Source: Snodgrassella alvi (lineage in GTDB: Bacteria; Pseudomonadota; Gammaproteobacteria; Burkholderiales; Neisseriaceae). Taken from it: a DNA stretch of 64,000 nt. The notes below the pieces were generated by a model. The model had not been told where the DNA came from. It saw only the letters and a list, made by a program, of their open reading frames with translations, and made no database searches. The position numbers and the translations under genes are program-made. The stretch lies in contig NZ_CP160328.2 in assembly GCF_040741455.2 (NCBI RefSeq), forward strand, positions 1,801,701 to 1,865,700, in the 5' to 3' direction. Numbering within the stretch: the first letter of the stretch is position 1; each line of letters opens with the position of its first letter. Positions 50,272 through 60,057 of this stretch are shown here, one piece after another.

Positions 50272-52206
50272 TTAGTCTTTTTTCTCTTTATCTTTTACTT
50301 CTTCAAATTCAGCATCAACAACATCATCGTTACCTTTGCTTTGAGCCTGATCAGCTTGTGCTCCAGCCTGTTGGCTTTCTGACTGAGCCTGAGCATACAT
50401 CATTTCGCCCAGCTTCTGGCTGGCTGCACCCAGTGCTTCTGATTTAGCATCAATTGCAGCTTTGTCTTCGCCTTTAACAGCTTCTTCAGCTTCCTTAATG
50501 GCTGCTTCGATTTTTTCTTTTTCAGCTGCATCAAGTTTATCACCGTATTCGCTCAAAGATTTCTGCACGGAGTGAATCAGAGCTTCGGCCTGATTGCGAC
50601 TGCTTACCAGTTCAGCCAGTTTGCGGTCTTCTTCTGCATTGGCCTCTGCATCTTTTACCATGCGTTCGATTTCTTCTTCGCTCAATCCAGATGAAGCTTG
50701 AATAGTAATGTTAGCTTCTTTACCTGTGCCTTTATCTTTGGCAGAAACATGCAAAATACCGTTAGCATCGATATCGAAAGTTACTTCTACTTGTGGTACA
50801 CCGCGTGGAGCCGGCGGAATGTCACCCAGATTAAACTGTCCCAGACTCTTATTAGCAGAAGCACGTTCACGTTCACCCTGCAATACATGAATGGTTACAG
50901 CACTTTGATTGTCTTCAGCAGTAGAGAATGTCTGAGTTGCTTTGGTCGGAATAGTGGTGTTTTTGTTGATGAGCTTGGTCATCACACCGCCCATGGTTTC
51001 GATACCCAAAGACAGCGGGGTTACGTCCAGCAGCAATACGTCACTGCGGTCACCGGCCAGTACTGCCCCTTGAATGGCTGCACCAACAGCCACTGCTTCA
51101 TCAGGGTTAACGTCGCGACGTGGTTCTTTACCAAAGAAATCTTTTACAGCTTCCTGTACTTTTGGCATGCGGCTCTGACCACCTACCAAAATCACATCGT
51201 TAATATCGTTCACACTTAAACCGGCATCCTTGATGGCAGTACGGCAAGGTTCGATAGAACGGGTAATCAGATCTTCAACCAGACTTTCAAATTTGGCTCG
51301 GGTGATTTTCATGGCCAGATGTTTCGGGCCAGTCGCATCCATGGTGATGTAAGGCAGGTTGATTTCAGTTTGTTGTCCACTGGAAAGTTCGATTTTGGCT
51401 TTTTCAGCGGCTTCTTTCAGACGTTGCAGTGCCATTACATCATTTTTCAGGTCGATACCTTGATCTTTTTTGAATTCATCGATGATGTAGTTAATCAGAC
51501 GTTGATCGAAATCTTCACCACCAAGGAAGGTATCGCCATTGGTAGCCAATACTTCAAACTGTTTGTCGCCATCAATTTCGGCAATTTCAATAATAGAAAT
51601 ATCGAAAGTACCGCCACCCAAGTCGTAAACGGCAATTTTACGATCGCCTTTTTCGCCTTTGTCCATACCAAAGGCCAAAGCAGCAGCTGTAGGTTCGTTG
51701 ATAATGCGTTTTACATCCAGACCAGCAATACGGCCGGCATCCTTGGTAGCCTGACGCTGACTGTCGTTAAAATAGGCTGGCACAGTGATAACAGCTTCAG
51801 TAACCTTTTCACCGAGATAATCTTCGGCTGCTTTTTTCATTTTACGCAGTACTTCAGCAGAAACCTGTGGAGGAGACAGTTTTTCACCATGTGCTTCCAC
51901 CCATGCATCGTTGTTATTGGCTTTAACAATCTGGAAAGGCATGGATTTGATATCGCGCTGTACTTCAGCATCGTCGAATTTACGTCCAATCAGACGTTTT
52001 ACTGCATAAATAGTATTTTTAGGGTTGGTTACTGCCTGACGTTTGGCAGGTGCCCCAACCAGAATTTCATTGTCGTCCAGATAAGCAACAATAGAAGGTG
52101 TGGTACGTGCACCTTCCGCATTTTCAATTACTTTTGTCTGGCCACCTTCTGAAATGGCAACACATGAGTTGGTCGTACCCAAATCAATACCGATTACTTT
52201 TGCCAT
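50272..52206 (-). CDS. dnaK: Molecular chaperone DnaK (Hsp70)
   Basis: ATP-driven chaperone for folding and disaggregation with DnaJ and GrpE. 644 residues. [14 protein letters not shown] at the N-terminus, [27 protein letters not shown], the linker [13 protein letters not shown], the substrate-binding domain, and the C-terminal [19 protein letters not shown] precedes the ATG. No grpE or dnaJ adjoins it, unlike many proteobacteria, and I could not see a clear sigma-32 promoter in the 380-bp upstream region. Confidence 0.98.
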   Translation of the reverse strand: MAKVIGIDLGTTNSCVAISEGGQTKVIENAEGARTTPSIVAYLDDNEILVGAPAKRQAVTNPKNTIYAVKRLIGRKFDDAEVQRDIKSMPFQIVKANNNDAWVEAHGEKLSPPQVSAEVLRKMKKAAEDYLGEKVTEAVITVPAYFNDSQRQATKDAGRIAGLDVKRIINEPTAAALAFGMDKGEKGDRKIAVYDLGGGTFDISIIEIAEIDGDKQFEVLATNGDTFLGGEDFDQRLINYIIDEFKKDQGIDLKNDVMALQRLKEAAEKAKIELSSGQQTEINLPYITMDATGPKHLAMKITRAKFESLVEDLITRSIEPCRTAIKDAGLSVNDINDVILVGGQSRMPKVQEAVKDFFGKEPRRDVNPDEAVAVGAAIQGAVLAGDRSDVLLLDVTPLSLGIETMGGVMTKLINKNTTIPTKATQTFSTAEDNQSAVTIHVLQGERERASANKSLGQFNLGDIPPAPRGVPQVEVTFDIDANGILHVSAKDKGTGKEANITIQASSGLSEEEIERMVKDAEANAEEDRKLAELVSSRNQAEALIHSVQKSLSEYGDKLDAAEKEKIEAAIKEAEEAVKGEDKAAIDAKSEALGAASQKLGEMMYAQAQSESQQAGAQADQAQSKGNDDVVDAEFEEVKDKEKKD

Positions 52207-52589
52207 ATTTAAAATCTCCTAATTATTTAATTTCGTGATTTGCAGCATTATTTTACAGTTGCAAATAGGTAGTATGAAACCACCGTTATACTATTGCTAA
52301 TGAATCGTAAATGGGTATACCTGATACGATTTCAAGCATAGTTTTGCAAATTTTATCCAAATTATTGCACCCCTAATGTCTGCTTTAATATCAATAGCGT
52401 TTGCTTACATGGTTGTATGTTATATTCATTCAGGCTTAAACAGTAAAATCATCCTGCTTTTGTCAATGCCGTCTGATACTAATTTGCGCTATGTCAGACG
52501 GTGTTTTTCAATATGAGTTTACAATCACTCAAGACATTAATGATTTCTGTCTGGCTGTATCTATTTCTTCATGATTAGGAGTAAGTTGT
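52207..52589. other. Divergent intergenic region between dnaK and the DASS transporter
   Basis: About 380 bp holding both promoters. The notable content is the hairpin at 52467-52508 described separately. No small gene seen. Confidence 0.5.
52467..52508 (+). terminator. Hairpin built from a Neisseria uptake-word pair
   Basis: ATGCCGTCTGAT at 52467-52478 matches 11 of 12 bases of the Neisseria AT-DUS (ATGCCGTCTGAA), and TCAGACGG at 52494-52501 is the inverted partner, followed by TGTTTTT. Such inverted pairs commonly act as terminators in Neisseria. No plus-strand gene precedes it. Confidence 0.65.
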
Positions 52590-54059
52590 ATGCCTGTCAA
52601 AATTGGGTTCAAGCCCATTCCCGCTGCCGTAGCGCTGTTAATCGGCCTGATAGTCTGGTTTGCCATCCCGGTACCAGAAGGGGTTTCTCCTCAAGCTTGG
52701 CATTTGCTGGCTATGTTTGTTGGTGTGATTGCAGCTATTATCGGCAAAGCTATGCCCATTGGTGCGCTGTCTATCATTGCTATTATGCTGGTAGCCGTAA
52801 CCGGTGTTACTGCAGACACACCCAGCAAAGCTATGAATGATGCTTTAAGCAGCTTTGGTAATCCACTTATCTGGCTGATTGGCGTAGCAATCATGATTTC
52901 TCGTGGTTTGCTGAAAACTGGTTTGGGCGCTCGTGTCGGCTACCTGTTTATCGGCTTGTGGGGTAAACGTACCCTGGGTGTGGCCTATAGTCTGGCAGTG
53001 GTGGAACTATTATTGGCTCCAGTAACCCCCAGTAATACAGCCCGTGGTGGCGGTATCATTCACCCAATCATGAAATCTATAGCATCCAGCTATGATTCAG
53101 ACCCCGAAAAGGGCACCGAAAAACGCATGGGTAAATTTCTGGCATTGGTAAATTACCACGCTAATCCCATCAGTTCAATTATGTTTATTACCGCTACAGC
53201 ACCCAATCCTTTGATTGTGGATCTGGTAGCCAAAGCCACCAACAGCGATATTCATCTTTCTTGGGGTACTTGGGCGCTGGCCATGCTGGTACCCGGTTTA
53301 GTAGCGATGTTCTTGATGCCGCTGATTATCTACTGGTTGTATCCGCCTGAAATCAAGCACACTCCGAATGCAGTGGCTTTTGCCAAAGAGCGTTTGAAAG
53401 AACAGGGCCCGATGACACGTGATGAAAAAATCATGCTGGGTATTTTTGCGGTATTGCTGATTCTGTGGGCAGGTATTCCGGCCATGCTGTTCGGTAAATC
53501 CTTTGCAGTAGATCCGACCACCACCGCGTTTATCGGTTTGTCGCTTCTTCTTTTAACCGGCGTATTGAGCTGGGATGACATCCTGAAAGAAAAAAGTGCG
53601 TGGGATACCATCACTTGGTTTGCTGCATTGGTAATGATGGCAACGTTCCTGAATAAACTGGGACTGATTACATGGTTCTCCGGCGTACTGGAAAGCAGTA
53701 TTGGTAGTCTGGGTATGGGCTGGATGGGTGCCTGTACACTATTATTACTGGCGTATATGTATGCACATTATATGTTTGCCAGCACCACGGCTCATATTAC
53801 CGCTATGTTTGCCGCCTTTTACTCAGCCGGTCTGGCATTGGGTGCGCCGCCCATGCTGTTTGCGCTGATGATGGCTGCTGCTTCCAGCATTATGATGACC
53901 CTAACTCATTACGCTACCGGTACCTCACCTGTAGTATTCGGTTCCGGCTTTGTGACCCTAGGTGAATGGTGGAAAATTGGTTTCATCATGAGCGTGATTG
54001 AACTTGCTATCTTCGTTGTAATTGGCGGAGTTTGGTGGAAAGTTTTGGGTTACTATTAA
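52590..54059 (+). CDS. DASS-family dicarboxylate/anion:sodium symporter
   Basis: A 489-residue, polytopic SLC13-type transporter. The family's duplicated SNT-type motif is visible: APVTPSNTARGGGIIHPIMK in the first half and FASTTAHITAMFAAF with ALMMAAASSIMMTLTHYATG in the second. Closest in style to the 2-oxoglutarate/malate translocators and CitT/TtdT proteins, which import citrate, tartrate, malate or 2-oxoglutarate. AGGAG precedes ATG 52590. The substrate cannot be fixed from sequence. Confidence 0.92.
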   Translation: MPVKIGFKPIPAAVALLIGLIVWFAIPVPEGVSPQAWHLLAMFVGVIAAIIGKAMPIGALSIIAIMLVAVTGVTADTPSKAMNDALSSFGNPLIWLIGVAIMISRGLLKTGLGARVGYLFIGLWGKRTLGVAYSLAVVELLLAPVTPSNTARGGGIIHPIMKSIASSYDSDPEKGTEKRMGKFLALVNYHANPISSIMFITATAPNPLIVDLVAKATNSDIHLSWGTWALAMLVPGLVAMFLMPLIIYWLYPPEIKHTPNAVAFAKERLKEQGPMTRDEKIMLGIFAVLLILWAGIPAMLFGKSFAVDPTTTAFIGLSLLLLTGVLSWDDILKEKSAWDTITWFAALVMMATFLNKLGLITWFSGVLESSIGSLGMGWMGACTLLLLAYMYAHYMFASTTAHITAMFAAFYSAGLALGAPPMLFALMMAAASSIMMTLTHYATGTSPVVFGSGFVTLGEWWKIGFIMSVIELAIFVVIGGVWWKVLGYY

Positions 54060-54078
54060 TCTGTTATCTTCACAGCAG

Positions 54079-54110
54079 CAGGCTGCCAAAAGGTTTGGCA
54101 GCCTGTTTTA
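54079..54110 (+). terminator. Terminator of the DASS transporter gene
   Basis: CAGGCTGCCAAA at 54079-54090, loop AGG, TTTGGCAGCCTG at 54094-54105, then a T-rich tail: a perfect 12-bp stem. Confidence 0.92.
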
Positions 54111-54186
54111 TTGTTTAAAATCAAATTTAATGCGTCAATTCAGAAATTCGCTTGTTAATATCGTCCGGATTCGGTTATGATGCAGT

Positions 54187-54312
54187 GCCTTAAGGGAGTA
54201 GTTTCACAGGTAATATCTCCAATACCTGTGGTTACGATCAACATATTTGCAGCATTTGCTGTATGGTCGTAACGTCTAACCAGATGGTGGATTAACGAGA
54301 CTTGAGACAGGA
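54187..54312 (+). promoter_or_regulatory. yybP-ykoY-type manganese riboswitch
   Basis: The leader contains the two conserved blocks of this class: AAGGGAGTAG near 54192-54201 and CGAGACTTGAGACAGG near 54296-54311, whose CTTAAG and CTTGAG segments close helix P1, plus the ACGATCAACAT junction element at 54234-54243. A G/C hairpin follows (GGCGGGC at 54326-54332 with GCCCGCC at 54355-54361), just before the start codon, as an expression platform. It precedes a Mn exporter family commonly found under this riboswitch. The ligand, Mn2+, is by class. Confidence 0.8.
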
Positions 54313-54375
54313 TAAAACTGCAATGGCGGGCGTTTTATCGTGTCTTTTGTCTATGCCCGCCTACGGTATCTCATA

Positions 54376-54945
54376 ATGATTCATGCTTTTCTTTCTTCCG
54401 TTGTTCCCGTTGCACTGGCTGAGATTGGCGATAAAACTCAATTACTGACATTATTTTTGGCTACCCGCTTTGCGCGTAAATATGCCATTATTGCTGGTAT
54501 GTTATGTGCCACATTACTTAATCACGTTGTTTCAGCATGGTTTGGCGTAGAAGTCGCACGATTTTTTACCCCGCAGTTAATGGGCTGGGTAGTCGGTATC
54601 AGTTTCTTAGTCGTGGGATTGTGGCTATTAAAACCAGATAAGGATGATGGTGTAGATACCCGATTCATGCGCTACGGGCCGTTTGTGGCTACATCTGTTT
54701 TGTTTTTTCTGGCTGAAGTAGGGGATAAAACCCAAATTGCTACCATATTGCTGGCAGCGCAGTATCGGGATTTATTTTCTGTAGTTATGGGCAGTACAGC
54801 AGGCTTATTGTTGGCAAATGTTCCAGTGATATTTTTTGGTAATTGGCTCATGCAACGTTTGCCCTTAAACCGCATCCGCATAGGTGCCTGCGTCTTGTTC
54901 TGTCTATTAGGGATTGCTACACTCATTCAGACATACTTAAACTAA
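54376..54945 (+). CDS. TMEM165/GDT1-family Mn2+/Ca2+ exporter (UPF0016)
   Basis: A 189-residue, six-helix membrane protein with the duplicated cation-binding motif E-x-G-D-K-T: EIGDKT at 16-21 and EVGDKT at 114-119. Bacterial members (MneA/MneP-like) export manganese. ATG 54376 gives the proper N-terminus (MIHAFLSSVVPVALAE); an in-frame start at 54340 lies inside the regulatory hairpin and is rejected. The upstream yybP-ykoY-type leader supports Mn-induced expression. The Mn specificity is inferred from family and riboswitch. Confidence 0.9.
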   Translation: MIHAFLSSVVPVALAEIGDKTQLLTLFLATRFARKYAIIAGMLCATLLNHVVSAWFGVEVARFFTPQLMGWVVGISFLVVGLWLLKPDKDDGVDTRFMRYGPFVATSVLFFLAEVGDKTQIATILLAAQYRDLFSVVMGSTAGLLLANVPVIFFGNWLMQRLPLNRIRIGACVLFCLLGIATLIQTYLN

Positions 54946-54998
54946 ATATCATAAATGTTCAGACAGATTAATTCCTTCAATCCAGTGCCAAACATAAA

Positions 54999-55559
54999 AT
55001 GCAAAAACAAATAACAAGATGTGAATGGGTCAACGCTGATCCACTATATCAGCAGTACCATGATAATGAATGGGGGCATGTGCAGAAAGACGGCCAGAAA
55101 TTGTTTGAAAAAATCTGTCTAGAAGGCCAGCAGGCCGGACTATCATGGATAACGGTATTAAAAAAACGTGCTGAATACCGGCGTTGCTTTTATGATTTCA
55201 ATCCGCAAAAAATTATAACCATCAATGATATTGAGCCATTACTCCGAAATCCGGGACTGATACGCCATCCGGGCAAATTACAGGCAATTATCCATAATGC
55301 GCATGCCTATCTTTCCATGCAAGAACAGGGAGAAGATTTTGCTAATTTTATCTGGTCGTTTGTCAATCATCAGCCGATTATCAATCATTATTCGCATTTA
55401 TCCGAAGTGCCGACTCAGACAAAAATAAGTACGGCCATGTCAAAAGCGCTGAAAAAACGCGGTTTTAGTTTTGTCGGTCCCACCACTTGTTATGCATTTA
55501 TGCAATCAATGGGACTAGTTAATGATCATCTGCAAGGCTGTTTTTGCGCCCAACATTAA
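54999..55559 (+). CDS. tag: DNA-3-methyladenine glycosylase I
   Basis: Removes 3-methyladenine from alkylated DNA. 186 residues. CEWVNADPLYQQYHDNEWG at the N-terminus, FEKICLEGQQAGLSWITVLK in the HhH core, the zinc-binding Cys/His set including C8, and the C-terminal GPTTCYAFMQSMGLVNDH with CFC. Constitutive type in E. coli. 53 nt after the Mn exporter gene; possibly cotranscribed. Confidence 0.96.
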   Translation: MQKQITRCEWVNADPLYQQYHDNEWGHVQKDGQKLFEKICLEGQQAGLSWITVLKKRAEYRRCFYDFNPQKIITINDIEPLLRNPGLIRHPGKLQAIIHNAHAYLSMQEQGEDFANFIWSFVNHQPIINHYSHLSEVPTQTKISTAMSKALKKRGFSFVGPTTCYAFMQSMGLVNDHLQGCFCAQH

Positions 55560-55804
55560 AAACCGCTACTCAAATACATTATCAAACAATAGAAAGTACC
55601 AGATTCCACCGCAACAAGAAACATGATAATTATGTTTTTGGTATAATAAAATTAAAGGAAGCAAAGATACATCAATAATTTGTTACAAAATTATATCCAG
55701 ATACCATACAGGTATAATTTGGAATTAAATACCAAAAGCAGAATAAATGTGATACAAACTTGTTTAGGGTGTTTGATTCAGATTAGACGCAATGAGCCTT
55801 AGCC

Positions 55805-56443
55805 ATGCAAAACAAGTTCAAACTCAGCCTCCATCTCAGTATCGGCATACTATTGTCAACATATTTAAATCTAGCTTGGGCTGAAGATAATTCAACTGCC
55901 AATGTTACCGCTAGCGAACCGACACAAGTGACATGGTATGCATGTCCATTGGCCAATAACCATGTCAGTTACACAACTAAACCTTTAGACGTGCACTGCC
56001 AGATAGCCAAACATCCGCCTACCGATGGTGACAATTTAAAAAAATATTCATTAGAAAATCAGAATGCACCTGGTTTAGAACAGTTACAGCGGTTATGGTA
56101 CAGCGCTGAATTCGGACGTGATGGCGACCTAATGAAAACCCCTCCAGCTCCTAAAATCGGCATTCTACTGCGTCAGCAAATGCCGAAGTCAGAAGCATCA
56201 CCTAAAATCAAGAATACACAACCTACCGTCCCAGCCAAAATAATCATCGTACCCAAGCCAACACCGAAACAGCTTGTACAACGTGATATCGTCAGTGAAC
56301 AGCGGGCACTGGCTGCTGCACAACAGCAACTGCGTCAAGCGCAAAAACAAGGTATCGCCGTTCAGATTCAGCGTTGGCAGCAGAATGTTAATGATAGGCA
56401 GGCCAATATCCGCGTACTCAGGCAGGAATTAAACCGGTATTAA
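55805..56443 (+). CDS. Secreted protein of unknown function with C-terminal coiled coil
   Basis: A 212-residue protein with a signal peptide (MQNKFKLSLHLSIGILLSTY, cleavage near AWAED). The mature part has a short domain with two cysteines (WYACPLANNHVSY, DVHCQIAKH) that resembles the start of DUF4124-like proteins, a Pro/Lys-rich linker, and a C-terminal Gln/Ala-rich coiled coil (about 160-210). Probably periplasmic. I do not recognise a firm family. The upstream 245 bp are A/T-rich and include a TATAAT-like box near 55640. Confidence 0.72.
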   Translation: MQNKFKLSLHLSIGILLSTYLNLAWAEDNSTANVTASEPTQVTWYACPLANNHVSYTTKPLDVHCQIAKHPPTDGDNLKKYSLENQNAPGLEQLQRLWYSAEFGRDGDLMKTPPAPKIGILLRQQMPKSEASPKIKNTQPTVPAKIIIVPKPTPKQLVQRDIVSEQRALAAAQQQLRQAQKQGIAVQIQRWQQNVNDRQANIRVLRQELNRY

Positions 56444-56486
56444 ATATCACTGATTACAAAATAGCAAAAACAATCGTAGAAAATTA

Positions 56487-56921
56487 TCAAACCTGAAGCC
56501 AGAAAGTTACCGGTCCATCATTTACCAAAGATACCTGCATATTGGCTGCAAAAATACCGGTTTCAGTGGAAATCTGCCTTTGACACAATTCAACGAAATA
56601 ATCATACAAGCGTTCCGCTGCAGCCGGCGCAGCACCTCTAGTAAAGCTAGGTCTGGTGCCTTTTTTAGTGTCTGCAGCCAGTGTAAATTGTGATACCACC
56701 AATACTTGCCCGCCTATCTGTCTAACATTCAGATTCATTTTATTATCCTGATCACTGAAAACACGGTAACCAAGTACCTTATCGCAAAGATGTTCAGCCT
56801 TTTGTGTATCGTCTCCCTGTTCAACACCTAATAAAATCAGTAATCCCTGTTTTATCTGACCAACTGTTTCGCCATTTACTTCCACATTAGCTTGCTTAAC
56901 GCGTTGTATTAAAGCAATCAT
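56487..56921 (-). CDS. dtd: D-aminoacyl-tRNA deacylase
   Basis: Hydrolyses D-aminoacyl-tRNAs (and Gly mischarged on tRNA-Ala) to protect translation. 144 residues, standard. The catalytic signature [18 protein letters not shown] and the cross-subunit [10 protein letters not shown] near the C-terminus are both present. Monocistronic between oxyR (upstream on the same strand, separated by oxyR's terminator) and a convergent gene. Confidence 0.97.
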   Translation of the reverse strand: MIALIQRVKQANVEVNGETVGQIKQGLLILLGVEQGDDTQKAEHLCDKVLGYRVFSDQDNKMNLNVRQIGGQVLVVSQFTLAADTKKGTRPSFTRGAAPAAAERLYDYFVELCQRQISTETGIFAANMQVSLVNDGPVTFWLQV

Positions 56922-57043
56922 GCAAAATTCCTTTAAAATCTAAATGTCTCATTCAAACGCTTCAGGTTTATCTGCTAAAACAAACCATAGCTATAGACCA
57001 AATTATCCATTTTGAAAAAGACTGATAATCAAACTGACTAATG

Positions 57044-57074
57044 AAAAAACGCCTGCTTAGACACAGACGTTTTT
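57044..57074 (-). terminator. Terminator of the min-oxyR operon
   Basis: Minus strand: AAAAACGTCTG (57074-57064), 8-nt loop, CAGGCGTTTTT (57055-57045), one G-U pair, T-rich tail; 16 nt after the oxyR stop. Confidence 0.88.
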
Positions 57075-57089
57075 CAGAAAAGCGAGATA

Positions 57090-58016
57090 TTAATCCACAT
57101 CATGGATAAACTTCACGCCGGTTAACTGCGAAGACAAGATAGCTGATTTGATAATACGTAAAGCCTTAGGCCGGACAAAATTACGACGCGAAGCCAGTAC
57201 CACTCTTCGCTCAGGTGTCGGTTTTGAAAAAGGAATAATGCTGAATAATAAATGATCATTATCCGTTAAAGCAGTCGCTGGCATCACACTGATACCCAAA
57301 CCGCTGGCCACCATATGCCGGATGGTATTAATAGAGCTGCCCTGAATACTGTTCGATAGGCCCAGAATTTTCTGGCGCGAAGCCAGTTCCTGACAACTAT
57401 CCAGCACATTATCACGCATACAGTTACCCTCAGTCAGCAGCAACACCCGTTCTTCACCCAGCTGTTTCGGCGTTACCTCGTCCAAATGCTCAAATGCATG
57501 ACCCTTAGGCACAATAACAAAAAAAGGTTCATCATAAAGCGGTATCGTTTGCAAACCGTTTTCCTGAAACGGTTCTGCAACAACAATCGCATCCAGATCG
57601 CCTCGCTTAAGCGATTCTTTTAAAACATCCGTATAATTTTCATCCAGCTGTAAAGGCATTTCTGGCGCCAGCTGACGTAGAGATAAAATCAGCTTTGGAA
57701 GCAAATAGGGAGCAATAGTGAATATCAGCCCTAGTTTGAAAATTCCTTCAAGCTCACTTTGCTCCTGATTGGCCATCAACTTAATGCGGTCAGCCTCCTC
57801 AAGCACACGGCGAGCCTGAAGCACAATGCGCTGACCAGCATCAGTTGTCATTACCTCATTACTGCTGCGGTCAAATAAAGTCAGCCCCAGCTCTTCTTCC
57901 AGCTTCTTAATTGCAATAGATAAAGTAGGCTGGCTAACAAAACATCGCTGGGCAGCACGCCCAAAATGTTTTTCCTGAGCAACAGCCACAATATAGCGCA
58001 ATTCAGTCAGCGTCAT
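57090..58016 (-). CDS. oxyR: Hydrogen peroxide-sensing regulator OxyR
   Basis: A 308-residue LysR-type regulator activated by disulfide formation. N-terminal HTH ([40 protein letters not shown]). The redox cysteines fall at C199 (TEGNCMRD) and C208 (DSCQEL), exactly the E. coli OxyR numbering, which settles the identity over other LysR proteins. Its start overlaps the minE stop by 4 nt (ATGA), so it is the last gene of a minCDE-oxyR operon, as described in Neisseria gonorrhoeae. Confidence 0.96.
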   Translation of the reverse strand: MTLTELRYIVAVAQEKHFGRAAQRCFVSQPTLSIAIKKLEEELGLTLFDRSSNEVMTTDAGQRIVLQARRVLEEADRIKLMANQEQSELEGIFKLGLIFTIAPYLLPKLILSLRQLAPEMPLQLDENYTDVLKESLKRGDLDAIVVAEPFQENGLQTIPLYDEPFFVIVPKGHAFEHLDEVTPKQLGEERVLLLTEGNCMRDNVLDSCQELASRQKILGLSNSIQGSSINTIRHMVASGLGISVMPATALTDNDHLLFSIIPFSKPTPERRVVLASRRNFVRPKALRIIKSAILSSQLTGVKFIHDVD

Positions 58017-58282
58017 TCACTGGCCTTTTTCTTTCCTGTTTCCGGTAAAGTAATATTAAGTGCCAAGACATCCATACCATCTTTCTTTTCTTGAGAAATA
58101 TGAATATCGTCTAAAGAAACATGGACATACTTTGAAAGTACTTGCAACAGTTCCTTTTGCAGCGTAGGCAAATAATCCGGAGTCTGAGTAGCGCGTTCCT
58201 GCGCAATAATAATCTGCAAACGGTCACGCGCTGTCTGAGCGGATTGCTGCTTTTTGCCAAAAAGAAAATCCATTATAGACAT
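58013..58282 (-). CDS. minE: Cell division topological specificity factor MinE
   Basis: An 89-residue protein that displaces MinC and stimulates MinD ATPase to drive pole-to-pole oscillation. [20 protein letters not shown] gives the membrane-targeting helix, [20 protein letters not shown] the MinD-binding segment, then the dimerisation domain. 3 nt after minD; overlaps oxyR by 4 nt. Confidence 0.96.
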   Translation of the reverse strand: MSIMDFLFGKKQQSAQTARDRLQIIIAQERATQTPDYLPTLQKELLQVLSKYVHVSLDDIHISQEKKDGMDVLALNITLPETGKKKASE

Positions 58283-58285
58283 GTC

Positions 58286-59101
58286 TTAACCTCCGAACAG
58301 ACGCTTGAGAAAGCCTTTTTTCTCAGCATCCACAAAGCGGATTGGACGGTCTTCACCCAGCAGGCGCGCAACAACATCTTTATAAGCTTCCGCCACTACC
58401 GAATTTTCCTGCAAAATTACCGGCGTGCCAGAATTAGAAGCCTGCAATACGTTCTGGGATTCTGGAATCACACCAATCAGCGGAATACGTAAAATATCCT
58501 GAATATCTTGTACAGACAGCATCTCACCTTTGTCTACACGTTCAGGTGAATAGCGCGTAATCAGCAAATGTTCTTTTACCGGTTCACTGTTGGTTTCAGC
58601 TCGTCTGGATTTGCTCGACAAAATACCCAGAATACGGTCAGAATCACGCACACTGGAAATTTCTGGGTTAGTGGTAACAATTGCCTCATCCGCAAAATAC
58701 AAGGCCATCAACGCACCCTGCTCAATGCCTGCCGGTGAGTCACAAACCACATATTCGAAACCCATCTTCGTTGTTAAATCCTTCAGCACCTTTTCCACCC
58801 CATCACGGGTCAGTGCATCCTTATCACGAGTTTGCGAAGCAGGTAACACATAAAGATTATCACAGTGTTTATCCTTGATTAGTGCCTGATTCAGCGTAGC
58901 TTCATCCTGAATAACATTAATTAGGTCATAAACCACTCGGCGCTCACAACCCATAATCAAATCCAGATTACGCAAACCCACATCAAAATCAATTACCGCA
59001 GTTTTATGGCCGGCTAAAGCCAGACCAGTTGCAATACTGGCACTGGTCGTGGTTTTACCCACGCCGCCCTTACCTGACGTCACCACAATAATCTTTGCCA
59101 C
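58286..59101 (-). CDS. minD: Septum site-determining ATPase MinD
   Basis: Membrane-cycling ParA-type ATPase that recruits MinC. 271 residues. Deviant Walker A SGKGGVGKTT with K11 and K16, FDVGLRNLDLIMG (switch I), VVCDSPAGIEQGAL (switch II), and the C-terminal amphipathic membrane-targeting helix KKGFLKRLFGG. Between minC and minE in the operon. Confidence 0.98.
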   Translation of the reverse strand: MAKIIVVTSGKGGVGKTTTSASIATGLALAGHKTAVIDFDVGLRNLDLIMGCERRVVYDLINVIQDEATLNQALIKDKHCDNLYVLPASQTRDKDALTRDGVEKVLKDLTTKMGFEYVVCDSPAGIEQGALMALYFADEAIVTTNPEISSVRDSDRILGILSSKSRRAETNSEPVKEHLLITRYSPERVDKGEMLSVQDIQDILRIPLIGVIPESQNVLQASNSGTPVILQENSVVAEAYKDVVARLLGEDRPIRFVDAEKKGFLKRLFGG

Positions 59102-59182
59102 AATTAAATTCCTTTTGTTATATAAACGAATCTACAAAACATTCACAAATCAGCCACACACCGATGCGTGTCCCTGAATTAA

Positions 59183-59923
59183 CTAATGCGCCTGAATCGC
59201 ACTGAGTACCAGCCGGTCATTTTGCAAGAAAATCTGTACCGGATGGCGATCCAGATGCGCCGGCAACTGCTGGTCAAAAATACGATAAATACCGGCCACA
59301 GATACCAGCTCAGCTTGCATAGACTGAGCAAAAATACGTGTTTCCTTATTCCCTGCCGCACCGGCCAGAGCTCGTCCGCGTAAAGGACCATAAATATGAA
59401 TATTGCCATCAGCAATGATTTCCGCCCCTTCACTGACCAAACCCAGAACAATCAAATCTGATTTTTCCGCATATACTTGCTGACCTGTTCTTATGGTGCG
59501 ATCAATTACCAACGTAGGCAGAGCACTTGCAGCAACTGAAGAATTTATTTTGTCATTAACATCGGCAGACGGCTGAACCAGCGCATCAGCCACAGCTTTA
59601 ACCCTACTGTTAGCCTGTTCTTCCGGTAAAATACTGAAAGCTATATTATGTTGTTTGGCTAAGCTGACCCAGGCTGCATCAGAATGACGGATAGCAATAA
59701 TACGCAAATGATAACGTGAAAACAGTGCCACAATTTTAGCCAAGTCCAATGTTTCCGGATTGGTAAGATTGTGCAGATCAAGTGTAAAAGGCATATTACG
59801 CAAATTACCAAAACGCTCTGCACGTTGCTTTAATTCATGGTTAATCAAAGTCAGGTCATCCGTCAGCAACTGTACCGACAAAGTATCTAGACGCGCGGAT
59901 TTCACATTAAAAGCTGGTTTCAT
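59183..59923 (-). CDS. minC: Septum site-determining protein MinC
   Basis: Inhibits FtsZ ring assembly away from mid-cell. About 246 residues: an N-terminal FtsZ-interacting domain, an acidic/Ser linker (about 115-135), and a C-terminal beta-helix with RTGQQVYAEKSDLIVLGLVS, EGAEIIADGNIHIYGPLRGR, which binds MinD. I start at the ATG giving MKPAFNVKSARLD; an in-frame TTG at 60001 would add a hydrophobic N-terminus foreign to MinC. First gene of the operon. Confidence 0.95.
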   Translation of the reverse strand: MKPAFNVKSARLDTLSVQLLTDDLTLINHELKQRAERFGNLRNMPFTLDLHNLTNPETLDLAKIVALFSRYHLRIIAIRHSDAAWVSLAKQHNIAFSILPEEQANSRVKAVADALVQPSADVNDKINSSVAASALPTLVIDRTIRTGQQVYAEKSDLIVLGLVSEGAEIIADGNIHIYGPLRGRALAGAAGNKETRIFAQSMQAELVSVAGIYRIFDQQLPAHLDRHPVQIFLQNDRLVLSAIQAH

Positions 59924-60057
59924 TAACGTGTTTGCCCAAAAAATTATGATTAGAATAAAGAGTAAGTACCGAAGTGTACCGTTTTGGTTAAGCGGCTTCA
60001 ATTACAACTCATATCCTTCAGCAAAATAATTACCTAATCAACCCTATAAAACCCATA

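Noticed and set aside
51319-52152. 277-codon open frame on the strand opposite dnaK
   Set aside because: Lies wholly antisense to a conserved dnaK; Phe/Ile-rich, low-complexity composition typical of a reverse-strand shadow.
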